Source: JBBDWK01 sp040902885
GTDB lineage: Bacteria; Acidobacteriota; Terriglobia; Bryobacterales; Bryobacteraceae
DNA length: 64,000 nucleotides
Reading direction: 5' to 3'
Assembly (NCBI GenBank): GCA_040902885.1
Contig: JBBDWK010000002.1
Span: 62,001 to 126,000 of the forward strand
A model generated the notes under the pieces. It did not search any database. It was not told the origin of the DNA and saw only the letters and a program-made list of their open reading frames with translations. The first letter of the stretch is position 1. Every line of letters begins with the position of its first letter. Below are positions 16,268 to 24,602 of this stretch, in pieces. The position numbers were made by a program, and so were the translations under genes.

Positions 16268-16508
16268 GTTTGTCCTCGATCCTTGCCGCCCTGCACGGGC
16301 AATTCAGGGACCGCACCGCGCAGCGCGGCTTTGGCGCGGTGCGAAGCGCGCCCTGGCACCGCCCGGTCACCCACCGAGCGCTCTCGCAGCAGGTCGCTTA
16401 CTTCATGGTGAATCTCCTCGAAGAGGTGCTCGGCACGGCAATCCGGCGGCCTCGCCTGCCGCGGCACAGTAGACGAACCGCAGGCGCCGGAAACTCTCCA
16501 AAGATTTC
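16268..16508. other. Intergenic region before array F, no convincing gene
   Basis: An 88-codon minus-strand frame (16249-16515) overlaps the YtxH-like start and has no family resemblance or ribosome site, so it was not called. No other structure was recognised. Confidence 0.4.
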
Positions 16509-16542
16509 TGACCATCCCTGGTCACATGACCGTATGTGGTTA
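16509..16542. promoter_or_regulatory. Operator array F (four half-sites)
   Basis: TGACC (16509) - 6 bp - GGTCA (16520) - 2 bp - TGACC (16527) - 6 bp - GGTTA (16538); 19 of 20 half-site bases match. Same geometry as array A. It is 78 bp upstream of the sigma-54 type promoter at 16621-16634. Confidence 0.7.
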
Positions 16543-16620
16543 GTCCCCGCTGTCTCACCTTCCCCTTAATCGAGTCTCGGACGCATCCCCGAGCGAATCG
16601 GCTCAACAAAAGACGACGCT

Positions 16621-16634
16621 GGTGCGACTCGTGC
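16621..16634 (+). promoter_or_regulatory. Sigma-54 promoter of the SYLF/OmpA operon
   Basis: Reads C-TGG-TGCGACTCG-TGCA-C with GG and GC 10 nt apart; one base different from the element at 14924 over the core. It lies 63 bp upstream of the ATG at 16698. Confidence 0.7.
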
Positions 16635-16697
16635 ACTTAAGGACCGTGTCGCCCAAAGCCCCTGCGGGGTTCACCGGGTCGACCGAAGAGGTTGAGA

Positions 16698-17396
16698 ATG
16701 CGAATGATACTGGCGGCTGCTCTGGCGCTTGCGCCCCTGCTGGCCAAAGACAACGAACCTGTACAGCGGCTGGATGAAGCCGCCATGGTGTTTTCGGAGA
16801 TCATGGCAACACCGGACAAGGGCATCCCGGAAGAATTGCTGGCGAATGCTCACTGCATCGTAATCGTCCCTGGCCTGAAGACCGCGGCTTTCCTGGTTGG
16901 CGGCAAGTACGGAAAAGGTTACGTGTCGTGCCGGAAGGAAAGCGGAGTTGGCTGGTCGGCGCCGGGCACGGTCCGCATCGAGGGCGGCAGCGTAGGCTTT
17001 CAGATCGGCGGCTCCACGACGGACTTAATCATGCTTGTGATGAACGAGCGGGGGGCGGACAAACTGCTTTCCAGTAAGTTCACTCTGGGCGCGGAAGGCT
17101 CAGTTGCCGCCGGGCCCGTGGGACGCACGGCGACAGCTCAAACCGATGCTCAAATGCACGCCGAGATTCTCTCGTGGTCGCGATCCCAGGGACTGTTTGC
17201 CGGACTCGCTCTGGAAGGAGCCACCCTGCGGCAAGATCTGGACGACAATGCCACGCTCTACGGCAAAAAGCTGGAGAACCGGGAGATCGTGACCACGCGG
17301 GTGCGTGCGCCCAAGGCGGCCGCGAAACTGATTGCCCTGCTGAACAAGCACTCGGCGCGAGAGCGCACGAGTAAGTCAACTGGCCCCAGCCGATAA
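16698..17396 (+). CDS. SYLF/Ysc84-domain exported lipid-binding protein
   Basis: A 232-residue protein with a signal peptide (about 1-18, ending LLAK). The SYLF domain has characteristic segments: AMVFSEIMATPDKGIPEELL, CIVIVPG, GGKYGKGYVSCR, GFQIGGSTTDLIMLVMN, GAEGSVAAGPVGRTATAQTD, and a final GLFAGLALEGATLRQD. Ysc84-type domains bind phosphoinositides and other lipids in eukaryotes. In bacteria they are periplasmic and of unclear role, often stress-induced. The start at 16698 follows GAGG; ATG at 16704 is an alternative. It is followed 31 bp later by an OmpA-like gene and preceded by array F and a sigma-54 promoter, so the pair is probably an envelope-stress operon. Confidence 0.92.
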   Translation: MRMILAAALALAPLLAKDNEPVQRLDEAAMVFSEIMATPDKGIPEELLANAHCIVIVPGLKTAAFLVGGKYGKGYVSCRKESGVGWSAPGTVRIEGGSVGFQIGGSTTDLIMLVMNERGADKLLSSKFTLGAEGSVAAGPVGRTATAQTDAQMHAEILSWSRSQGLFAGLALEGATLRQDLDDNATLYGKKLENREIVTTRVRAPKAAAKLIALLNKHSARERTSKSTGPSR

Positions 17397-17427
17397 TCTG
17401 GCAAGAAGGAAACATAAGGTGATCCAA

Positions 17428-19053
17428 ATGAAACTTACTGGCGCATTCCTCATGGTATGCGGAGTTCTAGCGGCCCAGGAGCCGCGGAATCAGGACGAGA
17501 ATGCGGCCAGGATGGCCGCCGGATCCACGCCTATTTACCGCGTCACCGTGACCTCGCGGACCGCGAAGGCAATCAACTACCAGCACCGCAGCGGTGCGAC
17601 AAAGATCGATTTTCGCGGCACCGAACTCCTCCCAAAGGCTCGTGGCGAGGCCAAAGTTGAGGGCAAGCAGGGCTACATCGAGATCGAGGTGGAATTTGAT
17701 GACATGCAGCCGGCGAACAAACAAGGGTCCGAATACCTGACGTATGTGCTTTGGGCCATCACCCCCGAGGGTCGCACGTCCAACCTGGGCGAGATCCTTC
17801 TGAATGGAACGAAGGGCAAGCTCAACGTAACCACGGAGCTGCAGGTGTTCGGGCTGGTTGTAACCGCGGAACCCTACTACTCGGTCACTCGGCCCAGCGA
17901 CCTGATTGTGATGGAAAACGTGGTGCGCGCGGACACGAAGGGGAAGATCGAGGAGATCGACGCCAAGTACGAACTGTTGCAGCGCGGCCAATATCAGCGT
18001 CTGGCAAACCCGCTGGCGCTGAAGCTCGATCAAAAGGTGCCGCTGGAACTCTACGAAGCGCGCAACGCCGTTCAGATCGCGCGCGCCGTGGGCGCGGACC
18101 GGTTTGCCGCCGAGACCTTTCAAAAGGCCGAAAAGAGCTTGGCCCAGGCCGAAGCCTACCAAGCGCGCAACGCGGGCAAGAAGCCTGTAACCATGACCGC
18201 CCGGGAAGCAGTGCAGACGGCCGAAGACTCGCGGGCAATCGCGGTCAAACGTCAGGAGGAAGAGGCCCTGGCCGCGGAGCGGCAGCAGTCGGTGGAGCGC
18301 GAAGCACGCACAGAGAGCGAACGGGCAGCCGCGCAGTCCGAGGCGGATCGCGTCACACGGGAAGCCGAAGCGGCGCGGATCAAGGCGCAGGCGGAGTCTG
18401 AGCGCTTGACGCGGGAGAAGGATGCGCAGGCGGCGGCGGCTCTGGCGGAAGCCGATCGTGTGAAACGTGAAACTGAAACCCGAACGGCTGCTGCCAAAAT
18501 CGAAGCGGATCGCCTGAAGCTCGAAAACGAGGCGCAAAGAGCGGCTAACCAGGCCGAACTCGACCGCGTGGCCAAGCAGAGAGCGCAGGCGGAGGCGGAG
18601 AAGGCGGAGTTGCGAACCCGGCTACTGGAGCAGTTCAACGCCATTCTTCAGACGCGGGATACAGCGCGTGGTTTGATCGTGAACATGTCGGATGTCCTCT
18701 TCGACACCGCCAAGCATTCGTTACGGCCCCTGGCGCGCGAGAAGCTGGCCAAGGTGGCCGGCATCGTCTCCGGGCATTCGGGTCTGAAACTGGACGTGGA
18801 AGGTCACACGGATAGCGTCGGCGGCGATGATTACAATCAGCGGCTTTCAGAGCAACGCGGCGCGGCTGTACGCGACTACCTGACACAGCAAGGAATGCCG
18901 GTGAGTTCGGTCACGGCGAAGGGACTCGGCGAAACTCAACCAGTGGCTTCCAACGACACCGCGAACGGCCGGCAGCAGAATCGGCGTGTCGAACTAGTGA
19001 TCTCCGGCGAGGTAATTGGCGCGGAGATCGGCACGCCGATCACAGCCAGGTAA
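17428..19053 (+). CDS. OmpA-like protein with long coiled coil
   Basis: A 541-residue exported protein (signal peptide about 1-16, ending LAAQ). Residues about 30-160 are a beta-rich domain that includes EIEVEFDDMQPANKQG. A very long Glu/Ala/Arg-rich coiled coil follows (about 215-415, with many AEADR and KRETE-type heptads), then a C-terminal OmpA domain (about 425-525). The OmpA domain has DVLFDTAKHSLRP, VEGHTDSVGGDDYNQRLSEQR and QNRRVEL, which bind peptidoglycan. The coiled coil could span the periplasm between cell wall and outer membrane. ATG at 17428 was preferred to an upstream GTG at 17419. It is co-transcribed with the SYLF gene under array F. Confidence 0.88.
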   Translation: MKLTGAFLMVCGVLAAQEPRNQDENAARMAAGSTPIYRVTVTSRTAKAINYQHRSGATKIDFRGTELLPKARGEAKVEGKQGYIEIEVEFDDMQPANKQGSEYLTYVLWAITPEGRTSNLGEILLNGTKGKLNVTTELQVFGLVVTAEPYYSVTRPSDLIVMENVVRADTKGKIEEIDAKYELLQRGQYQRLANPLALKLDQKVPLELYEARNAVQIARAVGADRFAAETFQKAEKSLAQAEAYQARNAGKKPVTMTAREAVQTAEDSRAIAVKRQEEEALAAERQQSVEREARTESERAAAQSEADRVTREAEAARIKAQAESERLTREKDAQAAAALAEADRVKRETETRTAAAKIEADRLKLENEAQRAANQAELDRVAKQRAQAEAEKAELRTRLLEQFNAILQTRDTARGLIVNMSDVLFDTAKHSLRPLAREKLAKVAGIVSGHSGLKLDVEGHTDSVGGDDYNQRLSEQRGAAVRDYLTQQGMPVSSVTAKGLGETQPVASNDTANGRQQNRRVELVISGEVIGAEIGTPITAR

Positions 19054-19165
19054 TCGGAGGGTGACCGCGTTTCGGGGGCCGGCAGGTTGCTGTCCGGCCC
19101 CACTGGATCGCTGCCGACTGGGTGACTCCGGCTACGATCAATGCAATCAAGATGTAACATGAGAT

Positions 19166-20131
19166 TTGGAACCGTTTGTTCCCCTCATCCGCAACTCCCA
19201 CTTCCTGACTATCGCCGGTAACTTCTGGCGCCGGCGGCTGGACGTTCGCCGCTTCCCGGTCGAGCGCACGCTGCTCGAAACCGAGCCGGGCGTTCAGGTA
19301 CTCGTCGAGACCCAGTGTCCCCAGTCTACGCCGCTGGGCGAGATTGTCCTCATTCACGGCCTGGAAGGCTCGGGCGAAGCCGGATACATGCGCAGCATGG
19401 CGCAGGCGGGCCTCGAAGCCGGCTACGTCATGCACCGCTTCCACATGCGCACTTGCGGCGGCACCGAGAGCCTCTGCCGCACGCTCTACCATGCGGGCCT
19501 CACCGGAGACCTGCTGGTCTTCCTCCGCGGTTTGGAGCGCGAGGGCCGCACACCGGTCGCTTTGGCTGGCTACTCGCTCGGCGGCAACGTTGTGCTGAAG
19601 CTCTCTGGGGAGCTGGGAGCGGAAGCCCCCGGACTTATTTCGCGCGTCTGCGCCATCTCCGCTCCCATCGACCTCGCCGCCTGCTCGCGCCGCATGGGCC
19701 AGATAGACAACCGTCTTTACGAGCGCCGCTTCGTCGCCGGCATGCGGCGCCGCCTGCTTGCCATGAAGCGTGCCACGCCAGGGCAGCTGCGCGGCGTTCG
19801 CACCCTCTTCGACTTCGACGACCGCTTCACCGCGCCGTCGTTCGGCTTCCGCGACGCCGCCCATTATTACGCCACGCAGTCCGCCTGCGGCTATCTGGAG
19901 CGCATCCAGATTCCCGCGCTTCTCATTCAGGCGCGCGACGATACTTTCATTCCTTTTTCCGTCTTCGATCATCCCGCGCTTCGTGCGAATCCCAACCTGC
20001 GGCTGCTGGCCACCGAGCATGGCGGCCACCTGGGCTTCCTTGCACGGGGAAAGCGGCGCTACTGGGTGGATGAAGTCGTACTCGAATATCTGTCCGCGAA
20101 ACCGGCCGCCATGCTAAGTTCTAAGCAATGA
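19166..20131 (+). CDS. Alpha/beta hydrolase, YheT-like
   Basis: A 321-residue protein starting at TTG (19166), MEPFVPLIRNSHFLTIAGNFW, which aligns with the usual start of the YheT/embryogenesis-associated hydrolase family. The oxyanion region is LIHGLEG, the nucleophile serine is in GYSLGGN, the acid is probably in QARDDTFIP, and the histidine is in EHGGHLGF, so the triad is complete. Substrate unknown; family members are esterase-like. Its stop overlaps the next start by ATGA, which begins a four-gene translationally coupled operon with two M16 proteins and a LolA-like protein. The operon may act in envelope protein turnover. Confidence 0.85.
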   Translation: MEPFVPLIRNSHFLTIAGNFWRRRLDVRRFPVERTLLETEPGVQVLVETQCPQSTPLGEIVLIHGLEGSGEAGYMRSMAQAGLEAGYVMHRFHMRTCGGTESLCRTLYHAGLTGDLLVFLRGLEREGRTPVALAGYSLGGNVVLKLSGELGAEAPGLISRVCAISAPIDLAACSRRMGQIDNRLYERRFVAGMRRRLLAMKRATPGQLRGVRTLFDFDDRFTAPSFGFRDAAHYYATQSACGYLERIQIPALLIQARDDTFIPFSVFDHPALRANPNLRLLATEHGGHLGFLARGKRRYWVDEVVLEYLSAKPAAMLSSKQ

Positions 20132-21624
20132 GAGTTGCATGCCTCCTTCTGGCGGCGGCTTTCGGTCTCGCCGCCCAAAGTCTCAAGGACTTTGAGAAGA
20201 AAGTTACCGAGTTCACTCTCCCCAACGGGCTTCACTTCATCGTGGTGGAGCGTCACGAAGCCCCGGTGGTCAGCTTTCACACTTATGTGGATGCGGGGTC
20301 GGTGAACGATCCGGGCGGCCGCACCGGCATCGCTCATATGTTCGAGCATATGGCGTTCAAAGGCACCGAGCAGATCGGCACCAAGGATTGGGCAGCGGAG
20401 AAGAAGGCGCTTGAAGAGGTCGAGCAGGTCTACGACCGTCTGGAAGCCGAGAAGCGCAAGCGGCGCAAGGCCGATCCCCAGCGATTGAAGACGCTCGAGA
20501 CGTCGCTCAAGTTGGCCATCGAGCGGGCCAACCTGTATGCCGATTCGAGCGTCTTCGCTCGTATCATCGAGGAGAATGGCGGGGTCGGGCTCAATGCCTC
20601 CACGGGCATGGACTCGACCAGATACTACTACAACTTTCCGGCCAACCGGATCGAGCTGTGGTTCCTTCTGGAATCGCGGCGCTTCCTCACGCCCGTGTAT
20701 CGCGAGTTCTACAAAGAGCGCGACGTGGTGCTCGAGGAGCGGCGCATGCGCGTCGAGTCGAACCCCCAGGGGAAGCTCATGGAGATGTTGATCTCCACCG
20801 CGTTTGCCGCGCATCCGTACGGCAACATGCCCGGCGGATGGGCCAGCGACATCGTCAACCTGCGCGTGGAGGATGCCGCCCAATTCTTCCGAAATTATTA
20901 CCAGCCCGGCAACCTCACCATGGCGGTTGTGGGCGACGTGAACCCGGCCGAGGTGAAAAAGCTGGCCGAACGGTACTTTGGCACGCTTCCCGCAGGCCCG
21001 CTACCGCCCCTGCTGCACACCGAAGAGCCGCCGCAGGAAGGCCCGAAACGCGTCTTCGTCGAGTCCCCCAGCCAGCCCCTCGCCTTCGTCGCCTACAAAC
21101 GGCCCGACCAGTATCATCAGGACGATCCGGTGCTGGACGTGATCGGCGGCATCCTCTCCAGCGGCCGCACCGGCGTCCTCTACCGGGAGCTGGTGCGCGA
21201 CCGCAAGCTCTCTCTGGCAGCCGCCGCGAGCCCGAGCTTCCCCGGTTCCAAATTCAAGAACCTGTTTCTGTTCTTCCTGGTCCCTTCGGCTGGCAAGACC
21301 GTGGAGGACAACCTCAAAGCCTTCGACGAAATTCTGGAGGATTTCAAGGGCCGGACCGTGGACAACGAGACGCTCTCGCGAGTCAAGACCAAGACACGGG
21401 CGGCAGTGATCCGCCAGTTGGATAGTAACTCCGGTCTGGCTGCCGCTCTGAGCAGTTACCAAGCGAATTATGGCGATTGGCGTAAGTTATTCACCAGTCT
21501 CGACGAGATAGACAAAGTTACCGCCGCCGAGGTGCAAACCGCTGCTCGGAAGTACTTCGTTCCGTCCGCGCGGACCATTGCCCAGACCGTGGCTCCGGCG
21601 AAAGCCGCGGGGGGCGCCCGATGA
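20128..21624 (+). CDS. M16-family zinc metallopeptidase, catalytic partner
   Basis: A 498-residue exported protein (signal peptide about 1-15, ending LAAQ). The inverted zinc motif HMFEH (HxxEH) occurs near residue 71, in RTGIAHMFEHMAFKGT. This is the active-site signature of pitrilysin-type peptidases. The distal acidic ligand is expected in the segment after residue 140. C-terminal half has the usual second M16 domain (ILSSGRTGVLYRELVRDRKL). It forms a pair with the next gene, which lacks the zinc motif, as in mitochondrial processing peptidase and bacterial M16 heterodimers. ATGA overlaps on both sides indicate translational coupling. Confidence 0.92.
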   Translation: MRVACLLLAAAFGLAAQSLKDFEKKVTEFTLPNGLHFIVVERHEAPVVSFHTYVDAGSVNDPGGRTGIAHMFEHMAFKGTEQIGTKDWAAEKKALEEVEQVYDRLEAEKRKRRKADPQRLKTLETSLKLAIERANLYADSSVFARIIEENGGVGLNASTGMDSTRYYYNFPANRIELWFLLESRRFLTPVYREFYKERDVVLEERRMRVESNPQGKLMEMLISTAFAAHPYGNMPGGWASDIVNLRVEDAAQFFRNYYQPGNLTMAVVGDVNPAEVKKLAERYFGTLPAGPLPPLLHTEEPPQEGPKRVFVESPSQPLAFVAYKRPDQYHQDDPVLDVIGGILSSGRTGVLYRELVRDRKLSLAAAASPSFPGSKFKNLFLFFLVPSAGKTVEDNLKAFDEILEDFKGRTVDNETLSRVKTKTRAAVIRQLDSNSGLAAALSSYQANYGDWRKLFTSLDEIDKVTAAEVQTAARKYFVPSARTIAQTVAPAKAAGGAR

Positions 21625-23726
21625 AACGGCTGCTTACGATCTTCCCGCTGCTGGCTTGCGCACTTCACGCCCAAGCGCCGGCCCGTGCGGTTCCGTCTTA
21701 CAAGGACCTGAAGTTCCCGCCGCTTCGCCAGGCGCCTCTACCGAACGTCGAGCGCTTTCAGCTCTCGAACGGCATGCGCGTCTTCCTGCTCGAGAACCAT
21801 GAACTGCCGCTGGTCAGCGGCTTCGCGCTGGTGCGCACCGGGAACCTGTTCGATCCGCCCGATAAAGTCGGCCTGGCCACCATGACCGGCATGGTCCTGC
21901 GCACGGGCGGCAGCCAGTCGCGCACCGGCGATCAGATCGACGAGCAGCTTGAAAACATCGCCGCTTCCGTGGAAAGCCAGATCGACGAAACTTCCGGCCA
22001 GGTCTCCTTCTCCGCGCTCAAGGAGAGCGTGGACGAAGTTCTGGCCACCTTTCATGAGTTGATGACCGCGCCCGCGTTCCGGCAGGACAAGGTGGATCTG
22101 GCCCGGTCACAATTCCGCAGCGCCATCTCGCGCCGTAACGACAATCCGTCGAGCATCTCATCGCGCGAGTTTGCCGAAATCGTCTACGGCGGGGATAACC
22201 CCTATGGCTGGAGCATGGAGTATGAGCACATCGACCGCATACAGCGCGACGACCTGGTGGCCTTCTACAACCGGCACTTCTTCCCGTCCAACATCATGCT
22301 CGCCGTCACGGGCGACTTCTCGGCGCCTGAGATGCGCGCCCGTATCGAGAAGCTCTTTGGCTCCTGGAACGCGCAACAGCCGCCAGTGCCTCCGTTTCCG
22401 CCTGTAAAGGCCGCGCCGAGCCCGGGCATCTTTGTCGCCGAAAAGCCGGACGTCAACCAGACCTTCTTCGAGATGGGCCATTTGGGCGGCGTTCTAAAAG
22501 ATAAGGACTATCCGGCGCTGGAGGTAATGGCGGACATACTGGGCGGAGGCTTTCGCAGCCGCTTGTTCGCCAAGGTCCGCACGCAGCTCGGGTACGCTTA
22601 CAGCGTCTCGGCGGACTGGGCGGCGAACTACGGGCACCCCGGGCTGTTCCGGATTCAGGGCAGCACCAGGACGGACGCGACCACGGAGACATTGCGCGTG
22701 ATTCGCGAGGAAGTCGAGCGCCTCCGCACGACGCCTGTCTCCCAGCAGGAGATGGAAGGGGCCAAACAGTCTGTCCTCAACAGCTTCGTCTTTCGCTTCG
22801 ACACGCCGGCCAAGACGCTCAACCGGATGGTGATTTACGAATACTACGGATACCCGCAAGACTTCATCTTCGAGTATCAGAAGGGGATAGAGTCGGTGAC
22901 TGTGGCCGACGTTCTACGCGTGGCGAAGCAGCACGTACGGCCGGCCGAGTTCAGCATAGTAGTCGTCGGCAAACCGAAGGAGTTCAAGCAACCGCTCGGC
23001 TCGCTCGGGCTGCCGGTAAAACCTCTCGACCTGACCATTCCGGAGACGCGCCGGGAAGCCGCCCCCGGCGACGCCGCCAGCCTGGAGAAGGGCCGCCTCT
23101 TGCTGCGGAAAGTTCAGGCGGCCGTTGGCGGTGCGGACAAGCTGGCGGGGGTCAAGAACGCTGTGTTGAAAGTGGCCTTCAAGCTCGATCCGGCCGCCGG
23201 CGGCTTCGTCGCCAACCAGTCCAATCGATGGCTGTCTCCCGGACACTTGCGCCAGGACAGCGAGATGACTATGGGCAAGCTGAGCTTCTACACGGATGGC
23301 AAGACGGGCTGGCTCTCCACCCCGCGCGGAACCGGACCGCTGCCTCCCGCCATGCTGAAGCAAGCGCAGGGCAATTTGTTTCGCTGGTACTTTGCGATGC
23401 TCCTCAGCGACCGTGCCGCGGACCGCAAGGTCAACTATGCGGGCGAGGGCGTGCTCGAAATTTCCGACGCGGCGGGCAACCTGGTGCGATTGACCGTGGA
23501 CGAGGCAACCGGAATGCCTTTGAAAGAGTCTTATCAACAGATGCAGCCGAACGGGCCTACCCAGGACATCGAGGAACTTTACGAAGAAATGAAAGAAGTC
23601 GATGGTATCCAGTATCCATGGAAGGTGGTCCTGCACCAGAACGGCCGGAGGTACGCGGAAGCGACGGTGCAGGAACTGAAGCTCAACACCGGCATGCAGT
23701 TGGAAGAACTTAGTAAACAGCCATGA
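21621..23726 (+). CDS. M16-like non-catalytic partner with C-terminal LolA-like extension
   Basis: A 701-residue exported protein (signal peptide about 1-19). Two M16 domains span about 40-460. At the HxxEH position it reads ATMTGMVLRTGG, so the zinc ligands are missing and it cannot be an active peptidase alone. The substrate-grip motif GGGFRSRLFAKVRTQLGYAY is present. Beyond about residue 485 there is an extra 215-residue domain (GKLSFYTDGKTGWLSTPRG, EELYEEMKEVDGIQYPWKVV) that resembles the lipoprotein-sorting half-barrel of the following gene. M16 pair plus such a domain is an uncommon fusion and suggests action on outer-membrane or lipoprotein substrates. Confidence 0.88.
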   Translation: MKRLLTIFPLLACALHAQAPARAVPSYKDLKFPPLRQAPLPNVERFQLSNGMRVFLLENHELPLVSGFALVRTGNLFDPPDKVGLATMTGMVLRTGGSQSRTGDQIDEQLENIAASVESQIDETSGQVSFSALKESVDEVLATFHELMTAPAFRQDKVDLARSQFRSAISRRNDNPSSISSREFAEIVYGGDNPYGWSMEYEHIDRIQRDDLVAFYNRHFFPSNIMLAVTGDFSAPEMRARIEKLFGSWNAQQPPVPPFPPVKAAPSPGIFVAEKPDVNQTFFEMGHLGGVLKDKDYPALEVMADILGGGFRSRLFAKVRTQLGYAYSVSADWAANYGHPGLFRIQGSTRTDATTETLRVIREEVERLRTTPVSQQEMEGAKQSVLNSFVFRFDTPAKTLNRMVIYEYYGYPQDFIFEYQKGIESVTVADVLRVAKQHVRPAEFSIVVVGKPKEFKQPLGSLGLPVKPLDLTIPETRREAAPGDAASLEKGRLLLRKVQAAVGGADKLAGVKNAVLKVAFKLDPAAGGFVANQSNRWLSPGHLRQDSEMTMGKLSFYTDGKTGWLSTPRGTGPLPPAMLKQAQGNLFRWYFAMLLSDRAADRKVNYAGEGVLEISDAAGNLVRLTVDEATGMPLKESYQQMQPNGPTQDIEELYEEMKEVDGIQYPWKVVLHQNGRRYAEATVQELKLNTGMQLEELSKQP

Positions 23727-24520
23727 AAGCACTGACGCTACTGCTAATCTTCGGCGTCTCCCTGCCGGCCGAAACGGATCAGGAGCGGGGCAAGCGAATT
23801 GTGGACCAGGCTCTGGCGGCCTTGGGCGGCGACAAATTCCTCGCCGTGGAGGATCGCATCGAATCCGGGCGCGCATACTCCTTCTATCGCGGTGATCTCT
23901 CCGGCCTCTCCATCGCCACCATCTACACCCGTTATCTCACGCGTCCCGAGCCGCCCGTGCCCGGATTCGTGGGCGTGCGGGAGCGCCAGGCCTTCGGCAA
24001 AAAGGAGGACAACGCGGTTGTCTTCGCCGACGGCAAAGGCTACGACATCACCTTCCGCGGAGCGCGCCCGCTCGACCCGCTCCTGCTCGAGCGCTTCAAA
24101 GAAAGCACGCTGCAGAACATCTTCTACATTCTGCGGCAGCGGCTGGGCGAGCCCGGACTCATTTTCGAATCGCGGGGCATGGACGTGGTGGACAACAAAC
24201 CCGTGGAGACGGTCGAGATCTTCGACAACGACGGAAGGTCCATCACCGTCTACTTCCAGACGTCCACCGGCCTGCCCACGCAGCAGCGCTACTACCGCCG
24301 CGACCCCCAAGGGCTGGGGAAGGTGGAAGAGATCACCCTCTTCAGCAAGTATCGCGACGTGGGCGGAGGCGTCATGTGGCCCCTCGCCATTCAGCGCTAT
24401 CGTGACGGCGAGAAGATCTTCGAGATTTTTTCGGAGTCGGTGACCATCAATCAGGATTTGAGGGACGATCTTTTTCTGCTGCCCCTCGATATGAAGATTC
24501 TGCCGCCCATCAAGAAGTAG
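23723..24520 (+). CDS. Exported LolA-like/outer membrane lipoprotein-sorting-like protein
   Basis: A 265-residue protein with a short signal peptide (about 1-16). The mature protein starts with a helix (GKRIVDQALAALGGDKFLAV) followed by beta strands, for example NKPVETVEIFDNDGRSITVYF and GGGVMWPLAIQRYRDG. This matches the half-barrel fold of outer-membrane lipoprotein-sorting proteins; the C-terminal extension of the preceding M16 protein has the same pattern. ATGA overlap with the M16 gene. It ends 4 bp before a REP-like element, which may mark the 3' end of the operon. Probably an accessory of the M16 pair. Confidence 0.75.
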   Translation: MKALTLLLIFGVSLPAETDQERGKRIVDQALAALGGDKFLAVEDRIESGRAYSFYRGDLSGLSIATIYTRYLTRPEPPVPGFVGVRERQAFGKKEDNAVVFADGKGYDITFRGARPLDPLLLERFKESTLQNIFYILRQRLGEPGLIFESRGMDVVDNKPVETVEIFDNDGRSITVYFQTSTGLPTQQRYYRRDPQGLGKVEEITLFSKYRDVGGGVMWPLAIQRYRDGEKIFEIFSESVTINQDLRDDLFLLPLDMKILPPIKK

Positions 24521-24524
24521 TGCT

Positions 24525-24586
24525 GACCGCTCCCTACGGTTGCGGCTCAGAATGACTTACCGAGCCGCGACCGTGAGGGAGCGGTT
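24525..24586. repeat. REP-like palindromic element, complete copy
   Basis: Arms 24525-24549 (GACCGCTCCCTACGGTTGCG and GCTCA) and 24562-24586 (GAGCCGCGACCGTGAGGGAG and CGGTT) are imperfect inverted copies around a 12-bp loop. The right arm recurs at 15144 and 39594. It lies directly after the operon end and may act as a terminator or mRNA stabiliser. Confidence 0.7.
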
Positions 24587-24602
24587 CCCGCGCGCCCGTG
24601 CG

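Noticed and set aside
16249..16515. 88-codon minus-strand frame upstream of the YtxH-like gene
   Set aside because: Overlaps the YtxH-like start, no ribosome site, no domain; its upstream end runs into array F.
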